A program made the translations under genes and the position numbers. Positions 32,291-42,852 of a DNA stretch of 64,000 nt are shown piece by piece. The notes under the pieces were generated by a model that was given only the letters and a program-made list of their open reading frames with translations, ran no database searches and had not been told where the DNA came from. Position 1 is the first letter of the stretch; each line of letters begins with the position of its first letter. Source of the DNA: Zygnema cylindricum (lineage: Eukaryota; Streptophyta; Zygnematophyceae; Zygnematales; Zygnemataceae); the NCBI GenBank assembly GCA_037447655.1, contig JBBHKE010003059.1, positions 1 through 64,000 of the forward strand, in the 5' to 3' direction.

Positions 32291-33500
32291 GTTGCTGTGG
32301 TTAGTGTGAATTTAAATCTACACCTTGAATTGCTATTAGACCAAGGAAATTATTAGTGTGGGTTTTATATCAGTGTTATCAATTCTAATTCAGTTACAAA
32401 TGATGTGCCTGATCCAAACCGCTTGGAGAATTAGAGTTAAGGAAAAAAAAAACATTTAGTGTTATTAATGTTGTTTTATGATAGAGGGAAAAAAAAACAG
32501 GCATAAAAATAGTGTTATTACCGGTAATAGTGACATTCACTGAACTTTTTACATAATGACATTTTAACCTCTCCAAACAAAAAAAAAAACAAATAGTGTT
32601 TCCCACAAAATTGGTCACCCACACTATACACGGTAAAACTTACAAATGACCGGTTTAGAAATTGTTTTTCATAAATCAGAATCTTCAGTACAATGAAAAA
32701 AAAAAAGCCTCAATAATTAAATTCAGTAAAAAAACCAGAGATGAACTTTCACAATCGTCGTAAGATTCCTATCGGTAAACCTTTGAAAAAGAGAAAAAGA
32801 GAGGGGAGAGAGTGGGAGAGGGAGAGAGGGAGAAAGAGCGAAAGAGAGAGAGAACGAGGGAGAGAGAGAGAGGGAGGGGGAGAGAGAGAATTAAAAAAAA
32901 GGAGGAGAAAAAGGAGGTTTGTAGGCTCTGACCGATGGGAGAGATTCCGGCTCGACTCTGATTGGCTGTGCGGCACGCCCTGTAAGATCCAATCTTGACA
33001 GCCCTCCCTCCCCATCTACCTTCCCCTCCCCCTCCCCCTCTCCCTCTTCCCTCCCCCCCTCCCTCTTCCCTCCCCATCCCCCTCCATCCACTATCTTCCT
33101 CTTTTTCATGTTCATCTTTTATCTTTTTCCTTTCATATTCTGTTCATCATCGTTTCATCTTTCGTTCATCGCCACCTTCCTCTCGCTGTTGCTCCCATCT
33201 TTGCTCCACATCCTCGATCTGGCATTCCCATTGGCCATCACATCTTTCATCTTTGATTCCCTCTTCCCTCCCCTCTTCCTCCCCCACCCTCCCCCCTCCT
33301 TCTTCCCTCCCCCCCCCCCCCCCCCCCTCCCTGTGTCCCCACTCCATTGGCAGCAGATCCGCCACATTCACCTGATCAGATTCCCTCATCTTTCATCTGC
33401 AGATCGGCCGCTGATTGGCTGTGATCGAATGTCACATTGTACGGAACTGCCACCACAATGTAGCCGCCGGCCGCCAGCAGGGAAATCAGGTACCTGTTGC
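32291..33500. other. Intergenic, with GA-rich then CT/C-rich tracts
   Basis: GA-rich 32790-32910; C/CT-rich 32998-33345, including a C run at 33309-33326. Two CTGATTGGCTGTG words (32958, 33413) carry inverted or direct CCAAT boxes, but no gene was found. Long open frames are compositional. Confidence 0.5.
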
Positions 33501-33985
33501 AATCCGTACCGAATCAATTCATCCACACTAATATGTGTGTGTGCGGATTTCCTGATAGTTTTCTGAGGCTTTTTCAGGGTTTTCCAGGGTTTTTGAGGGT
33601 TATTTAGGGTTTTCAGGGTTTCTTAAGTTTTGAAGGGAAGGAGAGAAAACGGTAAGTGGAACGGGAGGAGCCAGTGTTGAACAGTTTATATTCATCCACA
33701 CTAATATATGTGTGAAGAAGGGAGAGGCGACAGTAATATAGGTGTGAGGAAGGAGAGGAGACAATACGTTTTCTTCGTCCACAGTAATTAAGGTGTGTAG
33801 AAGAAGAGGAGACAGCATGGAACAACTCGCATTTGCCCGCACTAATTTAGGTGTGGAAGGCAGAGGAGGTGGTTTCGAAACAGTTTGCATTCATCCACAC
33901 TATGATAGGTGAGCGGATAGACAGAATCGAAAATGTTTGCATTCATCCACACTAATACAGGTGTGTTGAAGGAGGAGAGGAAGAG
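33500..33985. repeat. Tandem repeat around ATTCATCCACACTAATA
   Basis: About seven degenerate copies, near 33515, 33690, 33778, 33830, 33888 and 33945, of roughly 60 bp, each with TCCACACTAATAxAGGTGTG and GGAGAGGAGAC-like purines. A GGGTTTT-rich run lies at 33565-33625. Confidence 0.75.
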
Positions 33986-34742
33986 GGAGAAAGATTAACT
34001 AGGTGTTAAATTATGCACTCTCCAGCACAGCAAATTACACTTATCCACAATCATAAATGCTAGAAGGGAGGGCCATGGGAGTGTATGATTGCACCCTCAG
34101 GCATCGATCCACAATAATCATGATATTATAATAATTCCATTACAGTCAAACAGCATAGAGAGAGCAAACAAATCTTCGCCTGGAAAAAGAGGAGAGGTCA
34201 ATTACATAAAATGGTTTCAATAGGTTAGCGGCAAAAAGACTAGCACAGATGTATGTGTGGGTTCACAAAATCGATATATTTCGTTTTTCTTCATCGCAGT
34301 TGCAAAAATTGTGGCCACAAAATTCAACATCAAGAAATTTGGACTGGTGATGGAGATTCCAATTATTTTGCATTGCATTGAAATCTATCATTCCATTTTT
34401 TTAATGTTGCAAAAAAAAAAAAAATGGAAGTTTCCTCCGTGGTGGCAAAAGTCAAAATTTTGGAATTTTCCTCAACTGTGGACTCTATCACGTATGTGAA
34501 TAAGAAAAAAATAATATCACCAGTACTATGCACGATGTAAAAATGACTGGAATGTGCGTCGAAAATCGCACTTTATTGATGATTGTCGACAGTTGGATTT
34601 GGTCGACATTTTTCTAAATGTGCGTGTAAAAAACAAAAATATTTGTCAATCTGATTTTAAAAACGAATCTTTCAAATTCTCGCATTAAAACATAGTGTAC
34701 ATTTTCTATTGGTGTTTAACCTATACGTACACGTATCTTTAG
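33986..34742. other. Intergenic, no gene seen
   Basis: AT-rich. An 80-codon open frame at 34257 shows no domain. The next exon of the DUF1350 gene would be expected on the minus strand in this direction but could not be recognised. Confidence 0.45.
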
Positions 34743-34890
34743 CCATTTAACTCGATTTTTTCTGTGCACACTTGTCGGATTATTAATCCGAAAGTTGAGA
34801 TGGAAAGGCAAGATTCTTACCTTCCGATTGGCGGTCTCCAAATGAAAATCGGACACAGGTGCACAAAGAAAGTTGGTTTAAGAGGTGAAA
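34743..34890. mobile_element. Small palindromic MITE, second copy
   Basis: Left GCCATTTAACTCG then TTCTGTGCACACTTGTCGG, right GTGCACAAAGAAAGTTGG; interior AAGATTCTTACCTTCCGATTGG matches 26690 and 57080. Confidence 0.65.
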
Positions 34891-35119
34891 AAACATTTAC
34901 ACAAATGACAATACAAAGTGCACTTTTACAACATTTTTGTTGTGACAGAGTTTGTTTTTTTCCCAGGGGGGGTGGATGAAGAAAACCTGGCCTTGTAGAT
35001 ATAAAAAAATTCTAAATAGCAAAGAATATGGCTATGTGGCAGAAAACATTCCAAATATTGTATAACAACTGTAAAAAAACTACGTTTAAACAAAAGTAAA
35101 ACACAAATTAAAAGTTCCC

Positions 35120-35281
35120 TTTCATGCCACCTCACAATCTCTCATGTCCCCCTCTTCCTCTCCCTCTCCCCCTCTTTTTCTCACTCTCCCCTTCCTCCTC
35201 ACTCTCTCACTCTGTCTCTCCCTCCCCCCTCCTCCTCTCCCTCTCCCCCTCTTCCACTCTCTCTCCCCCTCTTCCTCTCAC
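35120..35281. repeat. CT-rich tract in probable intron 1 of the DUF1350 gene
   Basis: Pyrimidine-rich on the plus strand, starting right at the splice donor of the minus-strand exon. Confidence 0.8.
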
Positions 35282-35760
35282 CTGTAAGTCCTGTCTGGTA
35301 CTGCACCAATAAATGCTCCTCCGAGAAAGTAAATGATTCCTTTCGGAAGAATACCTTGAGGGTTTTCCCTTGGTAAAACGACAAAACAGTCATCAAATTT
35401 TTGCCACGTGGCAGCACTCCTATCAGATAAGAAGTTAGGGTTACCAGTTAGGGTTTGCTCCTGAGACCTAACAGTAACCCTAACCCTAACCCTAATCGCA
35501 TGTTTTTCCCGCCTCACAACTGGAGCTCCAAAATTCCGTCCAGAAAACGCGCTCACGGGCAAGCTCCATGAATTAATTCCACTACCGTCCAAAAATGTAC
35601 GGATGGAAGAGATTGGATGGATTGGAGGGACTGGTACGGATAGACACGTGGAGGGCGTCCGGCAAGGGAGAGAAGAGAGGCGATGTGCTACGTGGCTGCT
35701 GGAGAATGGTTCGGTAAGTGAAGAACCAACGACAGTAGGCCACGTCTTCATTAAAGCCAT
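35282..35760 (-). CDS. DUF1350 family protein, first exon (plastid-targeted alpha/beta-hydrolase-like)
   Basis: Minus-strand exon starting at ATG 35760. About 110 residues of Ser/Pro/Arg-rich, acid-poor sequence (MALMKTWPTVVGSSLTEPFS...) resemble a chloroplast transit peptide. The end, TWQKFDDCFVVLP then PKGIIYFLGGAFIGAVPDRT, matches the start of the DUF1350 domain found in cyanobacteria and plastids, where a GG-F(V/I)GA strand-turn follows IIHFL. The exon ends TACAG/GTGAGAG at 35282; unspliced it would stop at once (TGA), so splicing is needed. Later exons were not recognised. Function is unknown in the family. CACGTG boxes lie at 35404, 35645 and 35774, the last just upstream of the ATG. 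Confidence 0.72.
35402..35413. promoter_or_regulatory. Palindromic G-box TGCCACGTGGCA inside coding exon
   Basis: Third copy of the 12-mer; here it encodes part of SAATWQ of the DUF1350 exon, so its presence may be coincidental with coding. Confidence 0.35.
35475..35495. repeat. Telomere-type (CCCTAA)3 run
   Basis: TAACCCTAACCCTAACCCTAA, the plant telomere and telobox word. It lies inside the transit-peptide part of the DUF1350 exon and encodes RVRVRVTV. Too short for a telomere. Confidence 0.8.
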
Positions 35761-35771
35761 GGGGAAGGGTT

Positions 35772-35781
35772 GACACGTGTC
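35772..35781. promoter_or_regulatory. GACACGTGTC G-box/ABRE-like palindrome
   Basis: Perfect 10 bp palindrome 12 bp upstream of the DUF1350 start codon (minus strand), so likely in the leader or core promoter. Confidence 0.5.
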
Positions 35782-36023
35782 TGCTTCGGTTTTGGCCAGT
35801 TTCAGTTCACCCGAAAGTTACCGTTTTGTCCAAATCATCTAAAATTATTGAAATATTTCTGCCGTACCGTTCTGTAGCTCGATACTTCAATTTGATCTGC
35901 AGAACATATTTTAAAATTTTCCCCCATATTTCAGTATTTCAGGCTTTCAACTCGAACTACATTTGAGTTCGAACTGAAAATTTAGTTCGAGCAGAAAGGC
36001 AAGCGTTTTCGCTTGTTTTAAAC
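35782..36023. other. Upstream region of the DUF1350 gene
   Basis: No gene. Contains an imperfect palindrome around AGTTCGAACT (35960-35990). Confidence 0.45.
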
Positions 36024-36026
36024 TAA

Positions 36027-36999
36027 GGGTACGTCCCCATGTATTAAAGTATCTACTTTTCTCTGTCTTTTTGCCCTACTTTTCTCTGTCTTTTTGCCCT
36101 AAAATTCAGGGAACTTTGAAAAAAACTTTAACCGTACGAGAAAATTATGTTTACCAAATTAAAGTATACGTCAATTCATACTTAGGATGTACGGCGTGTT
36201 TGTCGTCATGTGAATACATTTTGGCGTTTTCCCCTTTTCGACCCCCGGGCAAGAGAATCCAGCCCAAAAAAAAACTTAAACCAAAATCACCTCGAGGAGG
36301 TGATTTTAGTTCAAGTACCGCCCAAACATTGAATGAAAAATGACCCACGCACGCGCCACAAGAATGTGAAAATTTTAGGACGAGGGAGAGTCCTCGCTAT
36401 TTTTCTCCGTGCCCGTCACGCGCATGTACGGAAAAAAATATGCAGGGGTCTCGGACCTATACTTTCATTCATGGGGTCCTTTGCAAAATTTTGCGCCGTC
36501 GTCGCCTCTCCCCTCTCCCTCTCACACTATAGCTTTTATCTCACACTATGTAGAATGAGACACGACAATATTGGTATAAAATGAAAGATCTTTTAAAAAT
36601 ATTATTTTTGGCAGTTTTTAGGGTTTTTTTTAATGGCAAGTCGAGCGAAAAAAGTAGAAAAAACGAAATCGGAAAACCATGGCGGAAAGTTATTGAATCA
36701 CTGACGTCGACGTTGTCACAAGGTGAGCGTGATGTCACAATATCACCAAACCCTAAACATCTACGATTTCACAAAAATCTAGACGTCTACCACTGTCGTT
36801 GTTTTTGTTGGCGTCACTAATCGTCGGAAGTTTCGTAGTCGCCTTCAATCGTCACAAGTTGTACCTACGTCTACAACCGTCACATTCAAAAGTGCCGATT
36901 TCATTTTCGCACATAGGGACGCTATTCAAAGTAGTACGGAGAATCCTTACTACAGTCCAAAATACTTTATCAAAGTACCTATTACATGGGGAGGTACCC
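36027..36999. mobile_element. Harbinger-like TIR element, 973 bp
   Basis: Left GGGTACGTCCCCATGTATTA and right complement GGGTACCTCCCCATGTAATA (18 of 20 match), flanked by TAA at 36024-36026 and 37000-37002. No transposase. Contains the hairpin at 36284 and a tandem duplication of TACTTTTCTCTGTCTTTTTG at 36054-36099. Abuts the next element, sharing TAA. Confidence 0.8.
36284..36309. repeat. Perfect hairpin AAAATCACCTC/GAGGTGATTTT
   Basis: Arms of 11 bp or more around a CTCGAG-like centre, related in core to the hairpins at 5004, 5694 and 6872. Confidence 0.8.
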
Positions 37000-37335
37000 T
37001 AAGGGTGCGTCTCCATGTACTTGAAACTTAGAGAATATACTTTGTATTTTAGCGCAGATCCGGCGGACCCGGATTTCGGGTGTCCCTATGTGTAACAAAC
37101 GAAGTTGTCACTTAAGGGCGTGACAATTGTATACGTCGACAATGCCCGTGACAGCTGTCGACAGTGTACAATCTGTGATGAGGCACGCTATTTTTTGTAA
37201 CCACTTGTGACGTCGCATGACTTTTAGTGACATTGTAGACGTACCGCCATCCGGCCTGTGCCGTTTCACGGTTGAAGAAGATGCATTTTGCATTTGCGTC
37301 TCTTGTCCGCTCGACGTGAAATGGCATCGGATCTT

Positions 37336-38029
37336 CACAATATATGTCAAATTCGTACGGATTTGGACTTTTTTACGAAAACTACGTAGTATTCGTTTAT
37401 TTCGTAGCTTTTGTAAATTTCGTACGTCTCAAATGTACGAAAAATTGTACGGACATTTTTAAAAAATGAGACGGTGGTTCATTTGCGCGCGCGTATTTTT
37501 TACCTATCCTCCACTCCGTCTTCAGAAGGAAGCCGCCGTCGGAGACGCCGTAAATTCCGCCGCTCGCCGCTAGTTCGTTGCATATTTTTATATGAGCGGC
37601 GAGCCGCGGAATTTATGGCGTCTCCCACGCGTATTTCTATATGAGCGGCGAGCCGCGGAAATTATGGCGTCTCGCACGCGTATTTCTATCTGAGCGGCGA
37701 GCCGCGGAATTTATGGCGTCTCGCACACGTATTTTTACATGAGCGGCGAGCCGCAGAATTTATGGCGTCTCGCACGCGTATTTTTAACTGTCCTCCACAC
37801 CGTCTTTAGGAGGACGCCGCCGTTGGAGACGCCGTAAATTCCGGCGCTCGCCGCTAGTTCGTTGCACGTTTCAGTTTTTAGGGTTTTCAATATTTAAATA
37901 TTTAAATTTGAAAAGTACAAAAAGTACGAATTTTACCTACGAATTTTAAAAGTTTGAAATTGTTTTATGCGCACGGAATGTAGTATTCGTTAGTTTACTC
38001 CGTGTGTTTTATGCGCATATGACATCTAT
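37336..38029. mobile_element. Short-TIR element (tandem-unit family), nested single copy
   Basis: Inverted relative to the 9593-13240 units: starts near ATGTCAAATTCGTACGG, contains four 49 bp-type monomers (AGCGGCGAGCCGCGG...), ends ATGCGCATATGACATCTAT. GATCTT flanks both sides (37330-37335, 38030-38035). The related elements at 7970 and 45788 show the uninterrupted sequence GGA..TTGAGACCCC-like across this point. Confidence 0.75.
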
Positions 38030-38339
38030 GATCTTGAGACCCCTGGCGAAATAAAATCCGTATCAGGCGCAAACGAACAAAACCAAACAAATTGTGTACT
38101 TTGCTTTGTCGTACCTGAACGCAAACGGACAAAACAGAGCAGATCGTGCACTTGTCGTCGTCACTTTAATTCTTTTTGAAATTTCTCGAAAAAAATATAC
38201 ACGTGCGACTACTTGTTTCTATTTGTTTTTCGAAAATTCTTTGTTTTAAAACACATCTTCCCTGTGTTTTAAAGAAAAGTTTGAAGATGACGTTTTTTGG
38301 CGTGGCCGTGGGTCGAAGAACACAAAACGACAACATGTA

Positions 38340-38840
38340 CAACGCGAATCGTAATTATAGTAATTGAAAATATTAAAGTACAAAAACAAACAAAAAGATT
38401 AGAGTAATGAACGCTAATTTATATGATAGAGTTGTTTCAACAATGAAGTTTACTCTAATGTATTTAAGTACTCTAATTTGGCACGCTAATATCCTCTACT
38501 GTAAATAAGGTATTCAAACAAAATTTGGCAAAACGTACAGTTTATCGTCACTATGACGTTCGCACTACGTGGTTTGTTAAAACGCAGTTACATGATAACG
38601 GCATGTATTAAATCATTATTTGTACTTTTTTAACTTAATAAAGTACAATTTTGCACGGTCGGAGGTCGTCCGTACTCCACACTATTTAGAACAAACCTAT
38701 ATTAAAATTAAAAACGCTAATTAAACTTTGCCTTAAATAGAATAATAAACAAATTATAATCATTTACTCTATTTCTTTAATAGAGTCGAAATTTCGAGCG
38801 ACCGAATTAGAGTAATTTACTATAATTACGATTCGCGGTG
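38340..38840. mobile_element. TA-target (mariner-like) MITE, 501 bp, intact
   Basis: Ends CAACGCGAATCGTAATTATA and complement CACCGCGAATCGTAATTATA, flanked by TA (38338-38339, 38841-38842). The related element at 46095-46106 reads CAACATGTAGTACAT, exactly the empty site. No transposase; AT-rich with ACTCTAATT words. Confidence 0.88.
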
Positions 38841-38988
38841 TAGTACATCTTAAATTCGATGATGACGCAAAATGTACTATTTTTTTTCTCTATTTCTTTG
38901 TACGGTTGAAACTTACGCGGTACGGCTCTAAGTTTTACAAGAAAACGACAGAAAAATAACCCTTACTTAGGCACATGGAGACGCACCC

Positions 38989-39704
38989 TTACCCACAGAA
39001 AAACGTGAAAGGGGAATCAGGCGGGGTCTTCATCAAGAGGTACCAGGGAACAGTATCAATAATTGTACGAACACATTGACTGGCAGTACACTGTAGTAAA
39101 GATGTTTTTCAAATGAAATTGTAAAATAGTACGACCTGGTACTTAGACCATAGTTTTTCATAGCGATTAGTGCGAACGTTTCAATCGCAACGAATTATAC
39201 GTAACGAACGCATTAAACCTTTTGAACAAATCGCAAAAAATCGTTAATGAATTTTATCCGTACAATTTTGTACAATTACAACAAAAAAAAATTACATATG
39301 GCGCAGTTTGTAAGTCTTCCGTTAAATGAGCGCTAAAAATTTACTAGTATTTGAATAAAAATGACACTCCATGTAAGTATCAGAAATTCCTTCATCAACT
39401 GCTAGCGGACAACTTAAATTGATATACTCTAGAATTTTGTTGTACCCAGGTTCAAACGTCCGTAAGGGCACATTTTTATTAAATTATGTGATTTTGTGGT
39501 TTCGTTTTCAATATTTTATGGCGGTCTCTTTCACAAAAATTTGAAAAAGACGCCCGTACAATTTTGAAACTTACCGCGCGAAAATAGTGTGACGTATCAA
39601 CGTATCTTTTCGAAAATGTCCGTACATTTTTGATGAAGAGACGTACAAGTTCCGTGATATTTCTGTTCAGTTCACTGAACAGAAAGTACCAATAACTACG
39701 ACGT
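38989..39704. other. Intergenic, no gene seen
   Basis: AT-rich with GTAC words; short palindrome TCAGTTCACTGAACAGAAA near 39670. Ends at the target duplication ATCTT. Confidence 0.5.
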
Positions 39705-39709
39705 ATCTT

Positions 39710-40446
39710 TGTTGTTTTTAGAAAGCTTTAGTCCTCTTTATGCCTCAGCTGTGAGAGAGAGCTGTTCAGGACTTAAGCTATTTTTGGTTGAGTTCGGTTC
39801 AGTACTTACCGAAATTAGTGTGACAGCGAAGTTGGGAGTTCACGGTTCATTCACACTTGGGACACGTGTCGTCACTTGGGAGAATGCGTGAGTATGTCCT
39901 CCGAGGACGTACGGAAATTTGGCATGACCACTGGACTTCGTGAAGTCAATTCTACGGTGCCAAATCCTCTAATCGGACCGCTGACAGCCGCCGCCAACAA
40001 ATAGTGACGAGGCGTGACTAGATCATTATCACTTTACGTTGTCTGAACTTCGGTGTAAATATTTGTGATAGAATGTTAGATGTAAGGCTGGAATGCCTCC
40101 GTACAGCTTAGTGTAGTTTCGGTGTATAAAAGTAAGACTTAGTGAATTTGATTTTTAGGAACAAATGATATGAAAACTGTACACTCAGTTTTATGTAATT
40201 TCATTTCTACATATCTCACAGATTTGTGAGCGGAATTGATTGAAGTTTTGTGTGTGTGTTCCTTTGTATGTTATATACATTGTGGCAAATTTTCATGACG
40301 TTTGGAGCATCTGCTGAAAGTTATAGTCTGTCAAAGTTTCTGTTCAGCCATCGGTATTTGTGGAAGCTTCCTCTCTTGATTTGTTCTACGATGACTACTG
40401 CTGCATCTTCTTCATCTTCAGTACCAGCACTTGTCTCAGAACAATA
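39710..40446 (+). repeat. 5' LTR of plus-strand copia
   Basis: Begins TGTTGTTTTTAGAAAGC. TATAAAA at 40124-40130 is a likely TATA box. Ends AGAACAATA where the 3' LTR ends AGAACAACA; this C-to-T change at the LTR tip also creates the TAG in gag. The gag ATG (40391) is within the LTR. Confidence 0.93.
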
Positions 40447-41130
40447 GGTCACGGGCCCGCCTTCACGAATTTCGGTCTTTGATGGACGTGAATATCTGTA
40501 TTGGGCAGATTTGGTTAAGTCTTACTTCAAGCAAGTGAAACTTATTGATGTGTTAAATGGATCATTGGCAGAATCTGATGCCACCTTTGATCAGAAAAAT
40601 GACCAGGCTTTGCATTTAGTAAAGCTTATGATATCAAAAGAATTGCATATGACATATATTAATGTTGCAAAGGCATCAGATTTGTGGGATGCATTGAAAT
40701 CTTCTTATGTTAAAGCTAGTGACCAGCATGAGATTATAACTGCTGGTCAAATCTATGAGTATAAGTACACAGGTGGTAGCATGGTGGAATACACTAATCG
40801 GTTTCGAATGTTACTGTCAAAAAATGCATGTTATGGGGGGACTTTCTCCCCTTATCATCAGCCATGATTCTCCTAAAGGGGCTTCCTAATAAATAAAAAG
40901 GAGCCTCAGATGAAATGAAAAAATTGTCTAAACCTCTTTGGAATTTGCAAACAGCTATAGAGTTTATCTTGGCAGAAGAGGCTACTCAGACAGTTTTAGG
41001 ATTTGGAAAACCAGCTGTAACATTTACGGCTCAGTTTCAGAGGGAAAATAGATATCAAGGGAATCAGTTTAATCCTCTGTTTAAGAAATGTGTTTATTGC
41101 TATACTGGTGGTCACTCCTTTAGAGCTTGT
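40391..41130 (+). pseudogene. copia gag, starting in the LTR, frameshifted
   Basis: ATG 40391 gives MTTAASSSSSVPALVSEQ, then TAG (40445-40447), then VTGPPSRISVFDGREYLYWA, the start of the copia-type gag domain, running to 40867. A shift near 40850 moves it to the first frame (MILLKGLPNK, TAA, DEMKKLS...). The single zinc knuckle CVYCYTGGHSFRAC (41088-41129) matches CX2CX4HX4C. In the 3' LTR the same reading gives EQQ with no stop, so the ancestral frame was probably continuous through the primer site. Confidence 0.8.
40447..40461 (+). promoter_or_regulatory. Primer binding site, initiator tRNA-Met anticodon arm (half-tRNA)
   Basis: GGTCACGGGCCCGCC directly follows the LTR. It differs by three transitions from GGTTATGGGCCCACC, the complement of the plant initiator tRNA-Met anticodon arm and the sequence at the same place in the minus-strand copia. 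Lies inside the gag frame. Confidence 0.65.
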
Positions 41131-42852
41131 CCTTTGTATATAAAAGCTCTTGAAACAGGTACCTTTCCAAAAGGATGGAGACACCGCGGACCTCCCATTT
41201 CCCAAAAACCTTCGAATAAAATTGTTGCATTTTCAGCGGAGGATAAGGAATTGGAGAACAAAAAGACCGAGGAAACGACACCTGATGTGATCAGTTTTCC
41301 AAAAACTGATGACAAAGAGTTCTTTGCTCTCGCCAAACTCGACATGATGGAAGGAGAAAAGGACCTCGGATGGATAATGGATTCCGGCAGCTCTTCACAC
41401 ATGTGCTGGAACAAGTCTTGGTTTAAGGAGATGTCTTCTATTCCTTTACGTCAGATCTTTTATGCTTGTGGCTATGCTGTTGAATCAAATGCCAAAGGAA
41501 ACATAGATCTCGATTGTGTGATAGATGGAAAGGTTGTTAAGAGAACTTTGTATGATGTCTTGTATGTTCCAAAGTTCAAGAAAAATTTGTTTTCTACGTC
41601 TGTAGCTGAAAGCAAAGGCTTTGAGGTTCTCCAGAAAAATGGCAAGAAAATAGTGAGCAAGAATGGAAGAGTAGCTCTAGTAGGAACTAGAGGCCCAAAC
41701 TTTTTGTACCGCATGGACCTGGCTAATAAAATTGATTTTGCGTACTCCAGTGTCCTATGTGATAATGTTTTGTGGCATAAAAGGCTTGGTCATGTGCACC
41801 ATGAGAGACTTACTAAGATGATAAACCATAATATGATAGAGGGAGTCAAGCTTGGTCAAAAAGAGTCCCATGTTTGTGATGGTTGTGCTCTCGGCAAGCT
41901 TCACAAGCTTCCTCTACCACAAGTTTCTGATCATCGTGCCACAGATCTCCTTGGTATTATTCACTCTGATGTCTTCGGCCCTTCCAAAGTTCCCTCTCTA
42001 GGTGGCAGCCGCTTCTTTGTCACCTTTACCGATTACTCCCGATATAGTCGCCTATACTTCATGAAGGAGAAGGGAGAAGTCTTCACTCACTTTAAGCACT
42101 ACAAAATCTGGGCGGAGAAACTTCACGACAAATCTATTCTTGCTTTGCGAACGGATAATGGTGGAGAGTATGTATCTCATGCATTTGCTGATTTTTTGAA
42201 AGAGAATGGCATCTCTCGTGAATTTACTGCTTCGTACACACCGGAACAAAATGGTGTTGCCGAGAGACTTAATCGGACTTTGACTGAATGTGCTCGATCT
42301 ATGATGGCCGATAAAGGTGTGGATCCAAAGTTTTGGGGGGAAGCTTTTCATTGTGCTTCCTACATCACAAATAGAGTGGAAACCCGGGCTGTTAGGGGTA
42401 AGACACCTAATGAAGTTTGGACAGGCAAAAAGCCAAATGTTAGTCATTTTAGAGTTTTTGGTAGCAAATGTTTTATCTTGGATAATCTTCCTAATTGGAA
42501 GCTTAGTCCAAAATCTGTACCTGGCGTCTTTTTAGGCTATGATGATGAATCTGCAGGTTATAGAGTGTATAATCCTCAAAGAGGATGTCTTCAAACAGTC
42601 AGGAATATTCAGATTAAAGAAGAAAGTCAATCTGTTGACGTTTTTAGCATGGATGCAGCTGAAAGGAAAGAGAAAATACAAGAGTATATCATTCTTGAGC
42701 AGGTACCTTTTACTCCATCCTCTTCTACTTCTTTTACCTCTCTCCCAAATGCCTCTGGGCCATCTAATACTCTGGAGCTGCTCCTTCTGTCGATGCTCCT
42801 CCGAATACACGCCTTGTGCGGCAATCTAAGGAACCAACCGTTCCCGCGTTAG
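41130..42852 (+). CDS. copia protease and integrase
   Basis: Long frame (open from 40915 to 42852). Protease WIMDSGSSSHMCWNKSWF; GAG-pre-integrase LWHKRLGHVHHERL with CDGCALGKLHKLPLP; integrase Asp in IIHSDVFGPSK, Asp in LRTDNGGEYVS, Glu in EQNGVAERLNRTLTE, all present; then FRVFGSKCFIL and FLGYDDESAGYRVY. The frame leaves the polyprotein near 42800, where a shift moves the reading to the next block. Processing by the element's own protease would release integrase. Confidence 0.92.

Larger units (their letters stand above)
37003..38988. mobile_element. Harbinger-like TIR element with two nested insertions
   Basis: GGGTGCGTCTCCATGT at 37003 and its exact complement ending at 38988 (16 of 16). 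Flanks TAA and TTA. Interior shared with 7181-8409 and 45459-46245. Interrupted by the short-TIR element (37336-38029) and the TA-target MITE (38340-38840); without them it is close in size to the others. Confidence 0.8.

Noticed and set aside
35475-35495. Telomere
   Set aside because: Only three CCCTAA units, interior to an exon.
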